Shown: positions 15,622-25,121, counted from the stretch's first letter. The stretch is 51,338 nt of DNA from Actinomycetes bacterium (GCA_021809105.1 JAKBAM010000007.1:11558-62895), one strand, 5' to 3'. Notes: generated by a model from the letters alone, not told the origin. Numbers and translations: made by a program.

Positions 15622-17085
15622 TCAGGCGTTGCGCTCATACAGGGCCACGTCCCCCGAGCGGGCGACGATGTGGAAGGCGGGGGCTATCGATGCGAAGGTG
15701 GAGGCTTGATCGGCGGCGCTCAGATCGGTCGGCAGGACCAGCCAGTCGATCTGATTGGCGAACGGCAGCCGTTGACCCTCTTGGCGGAAGGTGTCCCAGT
15801 ACTGAGCGCGGAAGGGGTTCGGCCACATGTAGACCCTCAGGCGGTGGTCGATGTGGGCTACGTAGGGGTAGTAGGCCGACACCACGGCGTTCGCCGGAAG
15901 GTGCGAGAGGACGGCATCGATCGCGTGGACCTGGACGCTGCTCGGGCTCAGATGCGGGTAGGTGTGGCGCGAGAAAGGCGCCAAGCCCCACGCGTAGCAG
16001 GCCGCGATGCTGCAAGCCAGGGCGAAGGTGGTGGCGGTGGCCCGGGCCCGTGCGCTGCGGAGGGCGCCCACCGCGAACACGGTGCCCATCACCAGGACCG
16101 GGACGGGCGGCATCGAGTAGTGGTAGAGGATCTGGTGGGCGTACCCGAATGAGGTGACCACGTTGACGGTTAGGGTCAGGATGCAGATCGCCGCCACCTC
16201 GGGAGCCCTGAAGAGCACCAGCCCCACCGAAGACAGCATCTGCCAGAGGTAGAACGGCCGGCCGCCGCTGCGGAGGTAGGAGAAAAGGCGCCCTGGGCGA
16301 GTGGCCGCCGTGCGCAGTATCCCCCCCACGCCGCCGAAGGGCAGCCGCCCGGTGTGGACGTTGATCATGCCGATCATGGCGTAGATCACCGAGGACGCCA
16401 CGACCGACCACACGATGGTGGCGGCCAGCAGCCAGGCGCCGACGCGCCGTGACCGTCGCCACGCCACCCAAAGGGCGAGCGGTGCGCACACCAGCCCGAT
16501 GTCCTCCTTGCACAAGAACAGGAGGCCCACGCAGGCGGTCAGCAGGACCAGCCGACGTTCGAGCGCGGCGAAGAGGCCGACGCTTAGCAGTAGGACTGTA
16601 AAGGCCTCGACGTGGAACTGCTCGAGGTTGCCGTTTTGCAGGGCGGGGTTGAACAGGTAGACGGCGGCCAGAGCGGTGGCCATCGGCACGCTGTCCAGCC
16701 GCCGGAGGGCGTATAGGTAGATGGGTACCGCCGCCGCCGCCAGCATCAGCGACTGGGTCACGAGGAGAGCTGCGGCGTGGGGGTAGATCCAGAACAGCGG
16801 GACCAGCAGGGCGAAGATGAACGACGTGTGATCCGCCATCACGTTGCGGCCCATGACGGTGCTGAACGGGGCGTGGAACCGGCTGAGCAGCCAGATCCCC
16901 TGGTCGGGTATCGACATGTCGTAAGGCGGCGTGCCGTAGCCGTCGTAGACCGAGACCGTCAGCACGCTGAAGCGGAGGGCGTAGGCCGCGACGAGGGCGG
17001 CGACGGGCAGGTGGACGAGGAGCCGGCGGTCGAGCGCCCGCGCTGCAAAGCGCGCCGGCGCACGCATGCTGGTGGCGACGTCCAC
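15622..17085 (-). CDS. DUF2079 family membrane protein
   Basis: A polytopic protein of 487 residues with about ten transmembrane helices and a soluble C-terminal region. The first outer loop has YGTPPYDMSIPDQGIWLLSRFHAPF, and later LFNPALQNGNLEQFHVEAF and LLFLCKEDIGL; these acidic and aromatic signatures (FHxEAF, KEDxGL) are those of DUF2079, a GT-C-like family of presumed lipid-linked glycosyltransferases. GTG 17085 is chosen because a -10 box TACGGT ends 8 bases upstream; ATG 17067, six codons in, is the alternative. It diverges from secA with a 121-base gap. The sugar and acceptor are unknown. Confidence 0.88.
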   Translation of the reverse strand: MDVATSMRAPARFAARALDRRLLVHLPVAALVAAYALRFSVLTVSVYDGYGTPPYDMSIPDQGIWLLSRFHAPFSTVMGRNVMADHTSFIFALLVPLFWIYPHAAALLVTQSLMLAAAAVPIYLYALRRLDSVPMATALAAVYLFNPALQNGNLEQFHVEAFTVLLLSVGLFAALERRLVLLTACVGLLFLCKEDIGLVCAPLALWVAWRRSRRVGAWLLAATIVWSVVASSVIYAMIGMINVHTGRLPFGGVGGILRTAATRPGRLFSYLRSGGRPFYLWQMLSSVGLVLFRAPEVAAICILTLTVNVVTSFGYAHQILYHYSMPPVPVLVMGTVFAVGALRSARARATATTFALACSIAACYAWGLAPFSRHTYPHLSPSSVQVHAIDAVLSHLPANAVVSAYYPYVAHIDHRLRVYMWPNPFRAQYWDTFRQEGQRLPFANQIDWLVLPTDLSAADQASTFASIAPAFHIVARSGDVALYERNA

Positions 17086-17093
17086 GCTGGTAG

Positions 17094-17099
17094 ACCGTA
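17094..17099 (-). promoter_or_regulatory. -10 box of DUF2079 gene (leaderless)
   Basis: TACGGT on the minus strand, 8 bases before GTG 17085. Confidence 0.4.
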
Positions 17100-17191
17100 G
17101 CGGTGGGGAAACGGCGCCAGGTGTGCGCTCGCGCCTGCCCCGCCCCGGCCTTCGCGCCTCCGAGCGCTCCGCCGGATCGGAAGGGGACCGG

Positions 17192-17197
17192 TAGCAT
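17192..17197 (+). promoter_or_regulatory. -10 box of secA
   Basis: TAGCAT, 9 bases before the secA ATG. It would give an mRNA with at most a few untranslated bases. Confidence 0.5.
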
Positions 17198-17206
17198 GGG
17201 CGGGCC

Positions 17207-20017
17207 ATGAGTGTGTTCACCAAGATCCTGCGGGCGGGGGAGGGCAAGAAGGTCCGTGCCCTCCAGGACCTGGTCCCCGACATCGGTGCCCTCGAGCCGG
17301 AGTGGGAGCAGCTCTCCGACGACGAGCTGGCCCACAAGACGGTCGAGTTCCGGGAGCGCCTGGACAACGGCGAGGACCTCAACGACTTGCTGATCGAGGC
17401 TTTCGCCACCGTGAGGGAGGGCGCCCGCCGGACCATCGGCCAGCGCCACTTCGACGTGCAGCTGATGGGCGGCGCGGCGCTGCACTTCGGTTGGATCGCC
17501 GAAATGAAGACCGGTGAGGGCAAGACCCTGGTCTCCACCCTGCCCGTCTACCTCAACGCCTTGGCGGGCAACAGCGTCCACGTCGTCACCGTCAACGACT
17601 ACCTGGCTAAGTTCCACGCCGACTGGATGGGCCAGGTCCACCGGTTCCTCGGGCTGAGCGTCGGCCGCGTGTCTCCCGAGATCGACGACTGGTCGGCCAA
17701 GAAGGAGGCATACCAGGCGGACGTTACCTACGGGACCAACACGGAGATGGGCTTCGACTACCTGCGCGACCACATGGCTCGAGCCAAGGAGCACATGGTG
17801 CAGCGGGGCCATCATTTCGCCATCGTGGACGAGGTCGACTCCATCCTCATCGACGAGGCCCGGACGCCACTGATCATCTCCGGGCCCTCCAACGACTCGG
17901 CGCGGCTGTACTACCAGTTCGCGGGGGTCGCCCGTAGCCTGGTGCGCGAAGCCGACTACGAGGTCGATGAGGAGAAGCGCACCGTCTCGCCGACCGAGGA
18001 GGGGATCGAGAAGGTCGAGCGGGCCCTCGGCATCGACAACCTCTACGACCTGGTGTCGTCCAACTACGTCCACCAGCTGACCAAGGCCCTTCAGGCCAAG
18101 GAGCTCTACCGGCGGGACAAGGACTACATCGTCGCCAACGGCGAGGTGCAGATCGTTGACGAGTTCACCGGTCGCATCCTCGAGGGGCGCCGCTGGTCCG
18201 ACGGGCTGCACCAGGCGGTGGAGGCCAAGGAGCGCGTCCAGATCAAAGAGGAGAACCACACCTGGGCGACTGTCACCCTGCAGAACTACTTCCGCCTCTA
18301 CGACAAGTTGGCGGGGATGACGGGCACCGCCGAGACCGAGGCGTCGGAGTTCGCCAACACCTACAGCCTCCCGGTCGTTCCCATCCCGACCAACCGCAAG
18401 ATGGTGCGCCTCGATGCGCCGGACCTGATCTACAAGTCTGAGCTGGCGAAGTTCGAGGCGGTCATCGAGGACATCGTCGAGCGACGGGAGAAGGGCCAGC
18501 CGATCCTGGTCGGCACGGCGTCGGTCGCCAAGTCGGAGGTCCTCTCCGGGATGCTCGAACGCCGGGGCGTCCCCCACCACGTCCTCAACGCGAAGCAGCA
18601 CGCGCGAGAAGCGCAGGTCATCTCCCAGGCCGGCCGGCTGGGGGCGGTCACGGTGGCCACCAACATGGCCGGCCGAGGTGTCGACATCCTTCTCGGGGGC
18701 AACCCCGAGGGGCTGGCGGCCCAAGAGGTCGTGGCTAGCGGGATGGAGCTCGAATCCGACGAGGGCAAGGCCCGCTACCGAGAGCTGCTGGCCAAGTTCG
18801 AAGTGGAGTGCAAGACCGAGGGCGACACCATCCGGGAGCTGGGCGGCCTCTACGTGCTCGGCTCCGAACGACACGAGTCCCGCCGCATCGACAACCAGCT
18901 GCGCGGCCGCGCCGGCCGCCAGGGCGATCCCGGCGAGAGCCGGTTCTTCCTGTCACTCGAAGACGAGCTGATGCGGCTCTTCGCGACGGGAGCCATGAGC
19001 TGGGTGATGGGCAAAGCCCTTCCCGACGATCTGCCGATCGACTCGAAGATGGTGTCGCGAGCCATCGAGCGAGCCCAGAACACGGTGGAGGGCCGCAACG
19101 CCGAGATCCGCAAGGACGTCCTCAAGTACGACGAGGTGATGAACAACCAGCGCAAGGTGATCTACACCCGGCGCATGCAGATCCTCGATGGCGAAGACCT
19201 CCGGGAGCGCACGATCGAGGTCATCTCCTCCGCGCTCGACAGCATCGTGGTCGCCCACTGCATCACCGAGTACACCGAGGACTGGAACGTCGACGGGCTG
19301 CTCACCGAGACCAAGCTGTACTTCCCAACCGCGACCACCGCCGATCAGGTGCGCGAGGCAGGCAGCAGCGACGCGGTCTACGAGCTTCTCGCCGGCGAGG
19401 CCATCTCGTACTACGAGCAGCGGGAGGAGACGATGCCGGGAGGCGCCGAGACGATGCGCACCCTGGAGCGCGACGTCATGCTGCAACTCATCGACCAGAA
19501 GTGGCGTGAGCACCTCTCGGAGATGGACTACCTGCGCGAAGGCATCGGCTTGCGGGCGATGGGTCAGCAGGACCCGCTGGTCGCCTGGCAGCGCGAGGGC
19601 TACGAGATGTTCGGCCAGCTGATGGCCAGTATCGACGACGACTACGTCAAGATCGTGATGCACGCCCAGGTCCAGGTGCTCGAGCAGCAGGCCCCGGAGG
19701 ATCCGGGACTGGCCGGCGCCACCTACCAGGCGCCCGACGGCCCGCAGGACGACGGCTTCGCCCGCGTGCTGGCCGCAGGCCCGGCCCCCGGCGAAGAGGT
19801 CGTCTTCGCGTCCGGCGAGGAAGCGGCGGCGGCGATCGGTGCCAACGTGGGCGGCTCGTCGGGCGCCCAGTCGCGCGCCAACGCGGCGGCCGCCGGGGCT
19901 ATCACCGAGGTCATGCAGCCGTTGGTGCTGACCAACGACTTCGATCGCGTTGGGCGCAACGACGTCTGCCCTTGCGGGAGCGGGAAGAAGTTCAAGTTCT
20001 GCCACGGCCGGGCCTAG
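17207..20017 (+). CDS. secA: preprotein translocase motor subunit SecA
   Basis: A full-length SecA of 936 residues, the ATPase that drives Sec-dependent export at the inner membrane. Walker A is MKTGEGKT at about 100-107, the DEAD-like DEVD is at about 208, and the helicase second domain shows TNMAGRGVDILLGGNP and QLRGRAGRQGDPGESRFFLS. The extreme C-terminus CPCGSGKKFKFCHG is the SEC-C zinc motif for SecB/ribosome contact, preceded by a 90-residue Ala/Gly/Pro-rich linker. This is a SecA1 type by length and by the SEC-C tail. It is followed after 4 bases by prfB. Numerous export substrates (DUF732, CHAP and Ig-repeat proteins) lie in this window. Confidence 0.99.
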   Translation: MSVFTKILRAGEGKKVRALQDLVPDIGALEPEWEQLSDDELAHKTVEFRERLDNGEDLNDLLIEAFATVREGARRTIGQRHFDVQLMGGAALHFGWIAEMKTGEGKTLVSTLPVYLNALAGNSVHVVTVNDYLAKFHADWMGQVHRFLGLSVGRVSPEIDDWSAKKEAYQADVTYGTNTEMGFDYLRDHMARAKEHMVQRGHHFAIVDEVDSILIDEARTPLIISGPSNDSARLYYQFAGVARSLVREADYEVDEEKRTVSPTEEGIEKVERALGIDNLYDLVSSNYVHQLTKALQAKELYRRDKDYIVANGEVQIVDEFTGRILEGRRWSDGLHQAVEAKERVQIKEENHTWATVTLQNYFRLYDKLAGMTGTAETEASEFANTYSLPVVPIPTNRKMVRLDAPDLIYKSELAKFEAVIEDIVERREKGQPILVGTASVAKSEVLSGMLERRGVPHHVLNAKQHAREAQVISQAGRLGAVTVATNMAGRGVDILLGGNPEGLAAQEVVASGMELESDEGKARYRELLAKFEVECKTEGDTIRELGGLYVLGSERHESRRIDNQLRGRAGRQGDPGESRFFLSLEDELMRLFATGAMSWVMGKALPDDLPIDSKMVSRAIERAQNTVEGRNAEIRKDVLKYDEVMNNQRKVIYTRRMQILDGEDLRERTIEVISSALDSIVVAHCITEYTEDWNVDGLLTETKLYFPTATTADQVREAGSSDAVYELLAGEAISYYEQREETMPGGAETMRTLERDVMLQLIDQKWREHLSEMDYLREGIGLRAMGQQDPLVAWQREGYEMFGQLMASIDDDYVKIVMHAQVQVLEQQAPEDPGLAGATYQAPDGPQDDGFARVLAAGPAPGEEVVFASGEEAAAAIGANVGGSSGAQSRANAAAAGAITEVMQPLVLTNDFDRVGRNDVCPCGSGKKFKFCHGRA

Positions 20018-20021
20018 CCGG

Positions 20022-21131
20022 GTGCGTGACTTCAGCGAGGACATCCGCGCCCTGAAACGCAGGCTCTCCGAGGCGCAGACCTACCTCGACCTCGACGGGA
20101 GCCGCCGGCGCCTCTCCGAGCTGGAGGAGGAGATGGGTCGCCCAGACCTGTGGGACAACACCGAGCTGGGCCAGAAGGTGACCCGGCAGTACGGCCAGGT
20201 CAAGGGTGACGTAGACATCCTCGATGCTCTGGACGAGGGTATCTCCGACATGGAGACGCTCAACGAGCTGGCCCAGGAGGAAGACGACAGCTCGGTGATT
20301 GGTGAGCTGGAGGACCAAGCCGCCACCTTGGCGCGCAAGCTCGACGAGCTCGAGCTGCGCTCCCTGTTCACCGGGGAGCACGACGAGCGCGACGCAGTGT
20401 GCGAGATCCACGCCAAGGACGGCGGAACCGACGCCCAGGACTGGGCGGAGATGCTGCTGCGGATGTACCAGCGCTGGGCGGAGCGCCGGGGCTTCGAGGT
20501 GGAGGTGGACGAGGTATCGGCTGGCCAGGAGGCCGGGATCCTTTCTGCCACCTTCATCGTCAAGGGTCGCTTCGCCTTCGGGCTGCTCGGGTCCGAGCGA
20601 GGCGTGCACCGCCTCGTGCGCATCTCCCCGTTCGATTCCCAGTCCCGCCGCCAAACCAGCTTCGCGTCGGTTAGCGCCGTGCCCTTCCTCGAAGATCTCT
20701 CCGGCGAGGTCGACATAGACGAGAAAGAGCTCCGCATCGACACCTACCGCTCCTCGGGGGCCGGTGGCCAGCACGTCAACGTGACGGACTCGGCGGTGCG
20801 GATCACGCACCTTCCGACCGGCGTGGTGGTGGCGGTACAAAACGAGCGCTCGCAGCACCAGAACAAGGCCAAGGCGATGCAGATCCTGGCCGCCAAGCTG
20901 GCGCAGCGACAGCGCGAAGAGCGGACGGCGGAGCTCGACGCCATGGCCGGCCCCAAGGCGCAGGTCGGCTGGGGGGCTCAGATCCGCTCCTACGTGCTGG
21001 CCCCGTACCAGCAGGTCAAGGACCTCCGCAGCGACTACGAGACGGGCAACGTGCAGGCGGTGCTCGACGGCGACCTCGACCCCTTCATGGAGTCATGGCT
21101 GCGTTGGAGGAGGGCCGGCTCCGGGGTGTGA
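20022..21131 (+). CDS. prfB: peptide chain release factor 2
   Basis: RF2 of 369 residues, which reads UGA and UAA stop codons. [15 protein letters not shown] holds the SPF stop-codon recognition tripeptide, and [10 protein letters not shown] (Gln near 248) is the peptidyl-tRNA hydrolysis loop. The GTG at 20022 starts 4 bases after the secA stop and opens the coiled N-terminal domain ([14 protein letters not shown]). The frame is open throughout, so the programmed +1 frameshift at an early UGA known from E. coli prfB is absent. Cotranscription with secA is likely. Confidence 0.98.
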   Translation: MRDFSEDIRALKRRLSEAQTYLDLDGSRRRLSELEEEMGRPDLWDNTELGQKVTRQYGQVKGDVDILDALDEGISDMETLNELAQEEDDSSVIGELEDQAATLARKLDELELRSLFTGEHDERDAVCEIHAKDGGTDAQDWAEMLLRMYQRWAERRGFEVEVDEVSAGQEAGILSATFIVKGRFAFGLLGSERGVHRLVRISPFDSQSRRQTSFASVSAVPFLEDLSGEVDIDEKELRIDTYRSSGAGGQHVNVTDSAVRITHLPTGVVVAVQNERSQHQNKAKAMQILAAKLAQRQREERTAELDAMAGPKAQVGWGAQIRSYVLAPYQQVKDLRSDYETGNVQAVLDGDLDPFMESWLRWRRAGSGV

Positions 21132-21211
21132 CGCCCCCGCCGGCACCAACCGGACTACGCTTTGGGCGCGTCGCAACGGGGCTCGGGGCTGCACCGCCTA
21201 CCTACTTACTT

Positions 21212-21898
21212 ATGATCAAGTTCGACAATGTCACCAAGTCCTACAAGGGCACAACCGTGGCTCTCCGGGATGTCTGCATCGACATCCAGAAGGGCGAGTT
21301 CGTCTTCCTCGTAGGACCGTCCGGATCGGGCAAGTCGACGTTCCTCCACCTGGTGACCAAGGAGGAGCAAGCCGACCGGGGCGTGGTGTGGGTCGCCGGC
21401 AAGGAGGTCGGCGCGCTGAGTCCCTGGAAGGTCCCCTACCTGCGGCGCAACATCGGCTGCGTCTTCCAGGACTTCCGCCTGCTGCCGACCAAGTCGGTCT
21501 ACGAGAACGTGGCGTTCGCCCTCGAGGTCATCGGACGACCCCGCCACGTCGTGAAGTCTCAAGTCCCTCAAATCCTCGATCTCGTCGGCCTGGGGAAGAA
21601 GCTGAGCAACCTGCCTCACGAGCTGTCCGGCGGCGAGCAGCAGCGGGTGGCCATTGCCCGGGCGTTCGTCAACCGGCCGCTGATCCTCCTGGCAGACGAG
21701 CCAACCGGCAACCTGGACCCCAGCACGACCGCCGGCATCATGCGCCTGCTCGACCGGATCAACCGGACCGGGACGACAGTGGTCATGGCTACCCACGACT
21801 CGGGCATCGTCGACTCGATGCGACGCCGGGTAATCGAGCTCGATCGCGGCACCGTCATCCGTGACCAGAACCGCGGCGTCTATGGGATGGGGGCATAG
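21212..21898 (+). CDS. ftsE: cell-division ABC ATPase FtsE
   Basis: A 228-residue ABC ATPase with Walker [10 protein letters not shown] near 36-44, Q-loop [10 protein letters not shown], signature LSGGEQQRV near 138-146, Walker [14 protein letters not shown] and a switch His in MATHDSG. FtsE pairs with FtsX to activate peptidoglycan hydrolases during division. The ATG at 21212 starts the conserved [11 protein letters not shown]; an upstream ATG at 21095 is inside prfB. The stop overlaps the ftsX GTG by one base. The last residues ([11 protein letters not shown]) are typical of actinobacterial FtsE. Confidence 0.98.
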   Translation: MIKFDNVTKSYKGTTVALRDVCIDIQKGEFVFLVGPSGSGKSTFLHLVTKEEQADRGVVWVAGKEVGALSPWKVPYLRRNIGCVFQDFRLLPTKSVYENVAFALEVIGRPRHVVKSQVPQILDLVGLGKKLSNLPHELSGGEQQRVAIARAFVNRPLILLADEPTGNLDPSTTAGIMRLLDRINRTGTTVVMATHDSGIVDSMRRRVIELDRGTVIRDQNRGVYGMGA

Positions 21899-22785
21899 TG
21901 CCGGTATCCGCCGGCTACCTGGCTCGCGAGACCGGAGGCAACCTCCGCCGCAACCTGTTGATGACCATCGCTGCCATACTCACCATGGCGGTCTCCCTCG
22001 GCGCCCTCGGCGTCGTTCTGGTCACCCGGCAGGCGGTCTCCAAGGCGACCCTCCAGTGGCGCGGCGGCGTGCAGGTAGCGATCTTCATGCAGCCGGCGGC
22101 ATCGACCAACCAGATCGGGGCCGTAGGCCACGAGCTGTCTTCGATGCCTGGCATCCGGACGTACCACTTCGTGGACAAGCCCCAGGCCTACGCCGAGTTC
22201 AAGCAGATCTTCGCCGGGCAGCCGGACCTGCTCCAAGCGCTCGACGTCAACGCCATGCCCACCTCATACCGGGTGGTTCCGGTACGCGCCCAGGATGCGT
22301 CGCAGCTGGCCAAGCAATTCCAAGGGCAGCCGGGGGTGCGCACAGTGACCTACGCGCAGCAGGAAATCGCCAAACTGGTCAAGACCTCCCACCAGCTCCG
22401 TTACGGCGCCTCGGTCATCGCCGCAGTGGTGATGATCGGTGCCATCGCCCTGATCATCAACACCATCCAACTGGCGATCTTCGCCCGGAGGAGGGAAGTG
22501 GCAGTCATGAAGCTGGTAGGCGCCACCAACTGGTTCATCCGAATACCCTTCATGATCGAGGGATTGTTCCACGGCCTGGTCGGGGCGGTGGCAGCCTTTG
22601 CCTTCACCTACCTCCTGCGCAACACGATCGCGTCCTTCGTCAGCAACAACAGCCCCTTCACCCTCACCAAGATCCTCATCACCGGCCACGAAGCCTTCCT
22701 GACGGGTCTGGTCGTGCTGGTGGTTGGTGCCGCCATCGGGGCGGTCGGCTCGGCGTTCGCGGTCCGCCGCTTCCTGGCCGTCTGA
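21898..22785 (+). CDS. ftsX: cell-division protein FtsX
   Basis: A 295-residue membrane protein with a short cytoplasmic N-terminus, TM1 at about 20-42, an extracytoplasmic domain at about 43-170, and three further helices (about 172-195, 223-247, 262-285). ARRREVAVMKLVGATNWFIR is the FtsX/permease family motif that contacts FtsE. It transmits ATP hydrolysis to secreted peptidoglycan hydrolases; NlpC/P60 and CHAP enzymes are encoded about 7-9 kb downstream. The GTG start overlaps the ftsE stop. In most actinobacteria smpB follows ftsX; here a large palindrome and a convergent gene follow instead. Confidence 0.97.
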   Translation: MPVSAGYLARETGGNLRRNLLMTIAAILTMAVSLGALGVVLVTRQAVSKATLQWRGGVQVAIFMQPAASTNQIGAVGHELSSMPGIRTYHFVDKPQAYAEFKQIFAGQPDLLQALDVNAMPTSYRVVPVRAQDASQLAKQFQGQPGVRTVTYAQQEIAKLVKTSHQLRYGASVIAAVVMIGAIALIINTIQLAIFARRREVAVMKLVGATNWFIRIPFMIEGLFHGLVGAVAAFAFTYLLRNTIASFVSNNSPFTLTKILITGHEAFLTGLVVLVVGAAIGAVGSAFAVRRFLAV

Positions 22786-22802
22786 TCCGCGGGCGGGGCT
22801 GG

Positions 22803-22871
22803 GCTGGGCGTCGCGCTGGCGGGCGGGGTGGCGCCGGCGGGGCTGGCGTCGCGCCGGCGGGCGGGGTGGCG
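22803..22871 (+). repeat. two GC-rich near-identical direct repeats
   Basis: Two copies of about 30 bases, at 22803-22833 and 22842-22871, share the run TCGCGCTGGCGGGCGGGGTG with C for T at one position and a one-base indel near the start. They lie directly between the ftsX stop and the palindrome. Together the two elements occupy the gap where smpB would be expected. Confidence 0.7.
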
Positions 22872-22875
22872 ATCG

Positions 22876-22923
22876 TTCAGGCATCAGAAACCCGTGCTCC
22901 TGTGCGGGTTTCTGATGCCTGAA
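22876..22923. terminator. 19-bp perfect palindrome with 10-base loop, possible bidirectional terminator
   Basis: TTCAGGCATCAGAAACCCG and its exact complement flank a 10-base loop. It sits between the plus-strand ftsX and the minus-strand hydrolase, where a bidirectional terminator is expected. No U-tract follows on either strand, so it may instead be a dispersed palindromic element. Confidence 0.6.
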
Positions 22924-22980
22924 GGTTGCGGCCCGAGTTGCCGCACCTCGTTGCCGCGGAACCGGCTGTCTGACCCCCGC

Positions 22981-23766
22981 TCAACCGGCGAGGGAGTCGA
23001 CGGCTGCCTCCACGGCTTCGGGGTGGTCCCAAGGAAGTAGGTGTCCGGCGTGGGGGACCGTCTGGAGCACGGCACCTGGGATTTCCGACACCAAGGTCGC
23101 CCCGGCAGTCGGCCCAACGACCTTGTCAGCTCCACCGACCAGGACCCGGGTCGCCACCGTGATGCGGTGAAGGCCAGCGGCCAGATCGTCGATGCGCTCG
23201 ACGAACACGCGCTGCTCCGCAGCGAAGGCCCGCCACGAGTTGAGATCCGGACGGGCCTGAGCGACCAGCTCTGCAGCCCCGGATGGAAGGACCCGCGACA
23301 GTGCACGCCGCAGCGTGGGCAAAGCCAGAGCTTTCCCGGCGACGCCGAGGGTCGCCAGAGCAGTCAGCTCCCCGATCCCGCGCAGTGCCAACAGGCGATC
23401 GATCCGCCCTATCGGGTCCCCCGGCGCGACCGACGCCACCAGGACCAGGCCCGACACGCGGTCAGGTGCATCGAGCGCCAGTTGAAGGCCCACGGCTCCA
23501 GCCCAACTGTGCCCGACCACGATCGCCCGGTCGATCCCCAAGGTGTCCATGAGCGCGAGGGTGGCGCCGGCGTTGTCAGAGAAGTCGCCGGCCCGGCCGC
23601 CTGTGCGCCCATAACCGAGACGGTCAGGGGCAACAGTGGTGTAGCGCCCCGAAAGTCGAGCCGTGACCCGGTCCCATGTGGCGGCCCTGCCCGGCTGTCC
23701 GTGCAGCAGCACGACGGCCGGGCCCCCGCCCTCGACGTCGGCCACCATGGACCGGGGCGAGGGCAT
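22981..23766 (-). CDS. alpha/beta-fold hydrolase
   Basis: A 261-residue alpha/beta hydrolase. LLHGQPG (about 21-26) is the oxyanion-hole HG motif, GHSWAG is the nucleophile elbow with Ser 87, and VPHAGHLLPWDHPE holds the catalytic His at 242. The acid is likely the Asp of GGADKVV. A cap region lies at about 115-190. No signal peptide, so it is cytoplasmic. The substrate is unknown: esterases, haloperoxidase-like enzymes and epoxide hydrolases share this pattern, though a nucleophile Ser excludes dehalogenases and epoxide hydrolases. A -10 box TAACCT ends 6 bases before the ATG, suggesting a leaderless mRNA. Confidence 0.9.
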   Translation of the reverse strand: MPSPRSMVADVEGGGPAVVLLHGQPGRAATWDRVTARLSGRYTTVAPDRLGYGRTGGRAGDFSDNAGATLALMDTLGIDRAIVVGHSWAGAVGLQLALDAPDRVSGLVLVASVAPGDPIGRIDRLLALRGIGELTALATLGVAGKALALPTLRRALSRVLPSGAAELVAQARPDLNSWRAFAAEQRVFVERIDDLAAGLHRITVATRVLVGGADKVVGPTAGATLVSEIPGAVLQTVPHAGHLLPWDHPEAVEAAVDSLAG

Positions 23767-23772
23767 CCGGGG

Positions 23773-23778
23773 AGGTTA
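23773..23778 (-). promoter_or_regulatory. -10 box of hydrolase gene (leaderless)
   Basis: TAACCT on the minus strand, 6 bases before the ATG at 23766. Confidence 0.45.
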
Positions 23779-23836
23779 CCCGGGGGGCGCCCCGTCGCTG
23801 CAGGCCGAAGCGTCGGGCTCCCCGGGTGGGGCTCAG

Positions 23837-24208
23837 CTAACCCGGAGCGTTGACCATGTGGGCGGCGGACGCTTGGAAGTAGGTCAGCATCTGCGTCTCG
23901 TCGAGAGGGGCCAGGCCGCGGCTGCGGACCGCCTCGGTCATGTGAGCCAGCCACGCGTCGCGCTCGGCGTCGCCGATGACGAACGGAGCATGGCGCATGC
24001 GCAACCTCGGATGACCCCGCTCGTCGCTGTAGGTCGGGGGGCCGCCCCAGTACTGAACGAGGAAGCCACGGAGGTTGACCCGCGCTTGCTCGAACTGCTC
24101 CGGGTCCGACGGATAGAGGGGTGCCAGCACCGCGTCCCCGGCGATGGCGTCGTAGAAGCGGCGGGTGAGCTGCTCGAAGAACGGCATGCCACCGACTCGG
24201 TCGTACAT
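23837..24208 (-). CDS. glbO: group II truncated haemoglobin
   Basis: A 123-residue globin closely patterned on mycobacterial GlbO. It has YDRVGGMPFFEQLTRRFYDAI, the YWGGPPTYSDERGHPRLRMR block with the CD/E-region aromatics and Tyr, and the proximal histidine region MRHAPFVIGDAERDAWLAHM, with Trp of DAWL matching Trp(G8). Group II trHbs bind O2 very tightly and may support respiration or detoxify NO or peroxide at the membrane. The ATG at 24208 gives the family start MYDRVGG; a GTG at 24220 and an ATG at 24238 are in frame, and GGGAGG lies about 12 bases before 24208. Confidence 0.93.
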   Translation of the reverse strand: MYDRVGGMPFFEQLTRRFYDAIAGDAVLAPLYPSDPEQFEQARVNLRGFLVQYWGGPPTYSDERGHPRLRMRHAPFVIGDAERDAWLAHMTEAVRSRGLAPLDETQMLTYFQASAAHMVNAPG

Positions 24209-24283
24209 CGTGGACTGCACCCTCCCAGCATGCCGCACCGCAGTGCCGTGGCGACGATGGAGCTAGCGGTACGCGCCAGGCCG

Positions 24284-24289
24284 TAGCCT
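24284..24289 (+). promoter_or_regulatory. -10 box of oxygenase gene (leaderless)
   Basis: TAGCCT, 7 bases before the ATG at 24297. Confidence 0.4.
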
Positions 24290-24296
24290 GGCGGCG

Positions 24297-25121
24297 ATGA
24301 TCGACACGAGCACCCGTGAGGCGCTGGCCGAGCAGATCGCAGCCCGGTTGGGTGCCGGAGCCGGCGATCTGGCGGAGCGGTGGGCGACCAGCGGACCGAT
24401 CCGCCACCTGGTCGTCGACGCCCTGTTGCCCGAGGAGGACGCTCGACGGATCGCCGCCCGGTTTCCCTCCGCCGACCAGATGGAGCTCCACAGCTCCATC
24501 CGTGAGCGTAAGCACATCGGGGTCCAGATGGACCGTTACGACCCCCTGATCGAGGCGATCACCTTCTCGTTCCAGGAGCAGTCCGTGGTCGCGGCCGTGG
24601 AGCGCCTGACCGGCGTGTGCTCCTTGCTGCCTGACGCCCGGCTCTACGCAGGCGGCATCTCCTCCATGGAGGATGGTCATTTCCTCCACCCGCACGTCGA
24701 CAACAGCCATGACGCCGATCGGCAGCGATGGAGGGTCCTCAATCTGTTGTACTACGTGTCTCCCAGCCGCCGCGTCGATCAGGGAGGCCACCTCGAGCTG
24801 TGGCCGCAGGGGATGGGTCGCGGCCGGGTGACCATACCGAGCGATTTCAACCGCCTCGTCGTGATGGAGACCCACGCCCGTTCCCTCCACTCCGTGAGCC
24901 CGGTGGCATCCGGTCCCGCCCGCAGGTGCGTGTCCAACTACTATTTCTCCACCAGCCCCGTGCGCGATGACGACCGTTTCCACGTGACGTCGTTCCGGGC
25001 GCCGCCGGGCAGCCGGGGCCTCGACGCTCTGCTGCGAGCCGACACCGCAGTCCGTATGGGGCTGCGGTGTGTGCGAGCACGGGGCGTCCGACGTACGACT
25101 CACATCTACGAAGCCCCCTAG
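24297..25121 (+). CDS. 2-oxoglutarate/Fe(II)-dependent oxygenase family protein
   Basis: A 274-residue protein with a double-stranded beta-helix core. The iron facial triad is visible as HPHVDN (His 133, Asp 135) and RSLHSV (His 198). A region GGHLELWP between them is the usual strand, and RRCVSNYYFS downstream could supply the 2-oxoglutarate-binding Arg. These enzymes use O2 and 2-oxoglutarate to hydroxylate amino acids, proteins or small molecules. The substrate is unknown. It diverges from the globin gene by 88 bases; the next gene, nudC, starts 50 bases after it on the same strand. Confidence 0.85.
   Translation: MIDTSTREALAEQIAARLGAGAGDLAERWATSGPIRHLVVDALLPEEDARRIAARFPSADQMELHSSIRERKHIGVQMDRYDPLIEAITFSFQEQSVVAAVERLTGVCSLLPDARLYAGGISSMEDGHFLHPHVDNSHDADRQRWRVLNLLYYVSPSRRVDQGGHLELWPQGMGRGRVTIPSDFNRLVVMETHARSLHSVSPVASGPARRCVSNYYFSTSPVRDDDRFHVTSFRAPPGSRGLDALLRADTAVRMGLRCVRARGVRRTTHIYEAP

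Noticed and set aside
15635-18874. 1079-residue ORF on the minus strand across secA and the DUF2079 gene
   Set aside because: It runs antisense to secA and out of frame through DUF2079. Both real genes have clear family motifs.
20022-20120. Programmed frameshift in prfB
   Set aside because: The frame is open from the GTG to the stop, with no early in-frame TGA and no frameshift Shine-Dalgarno.
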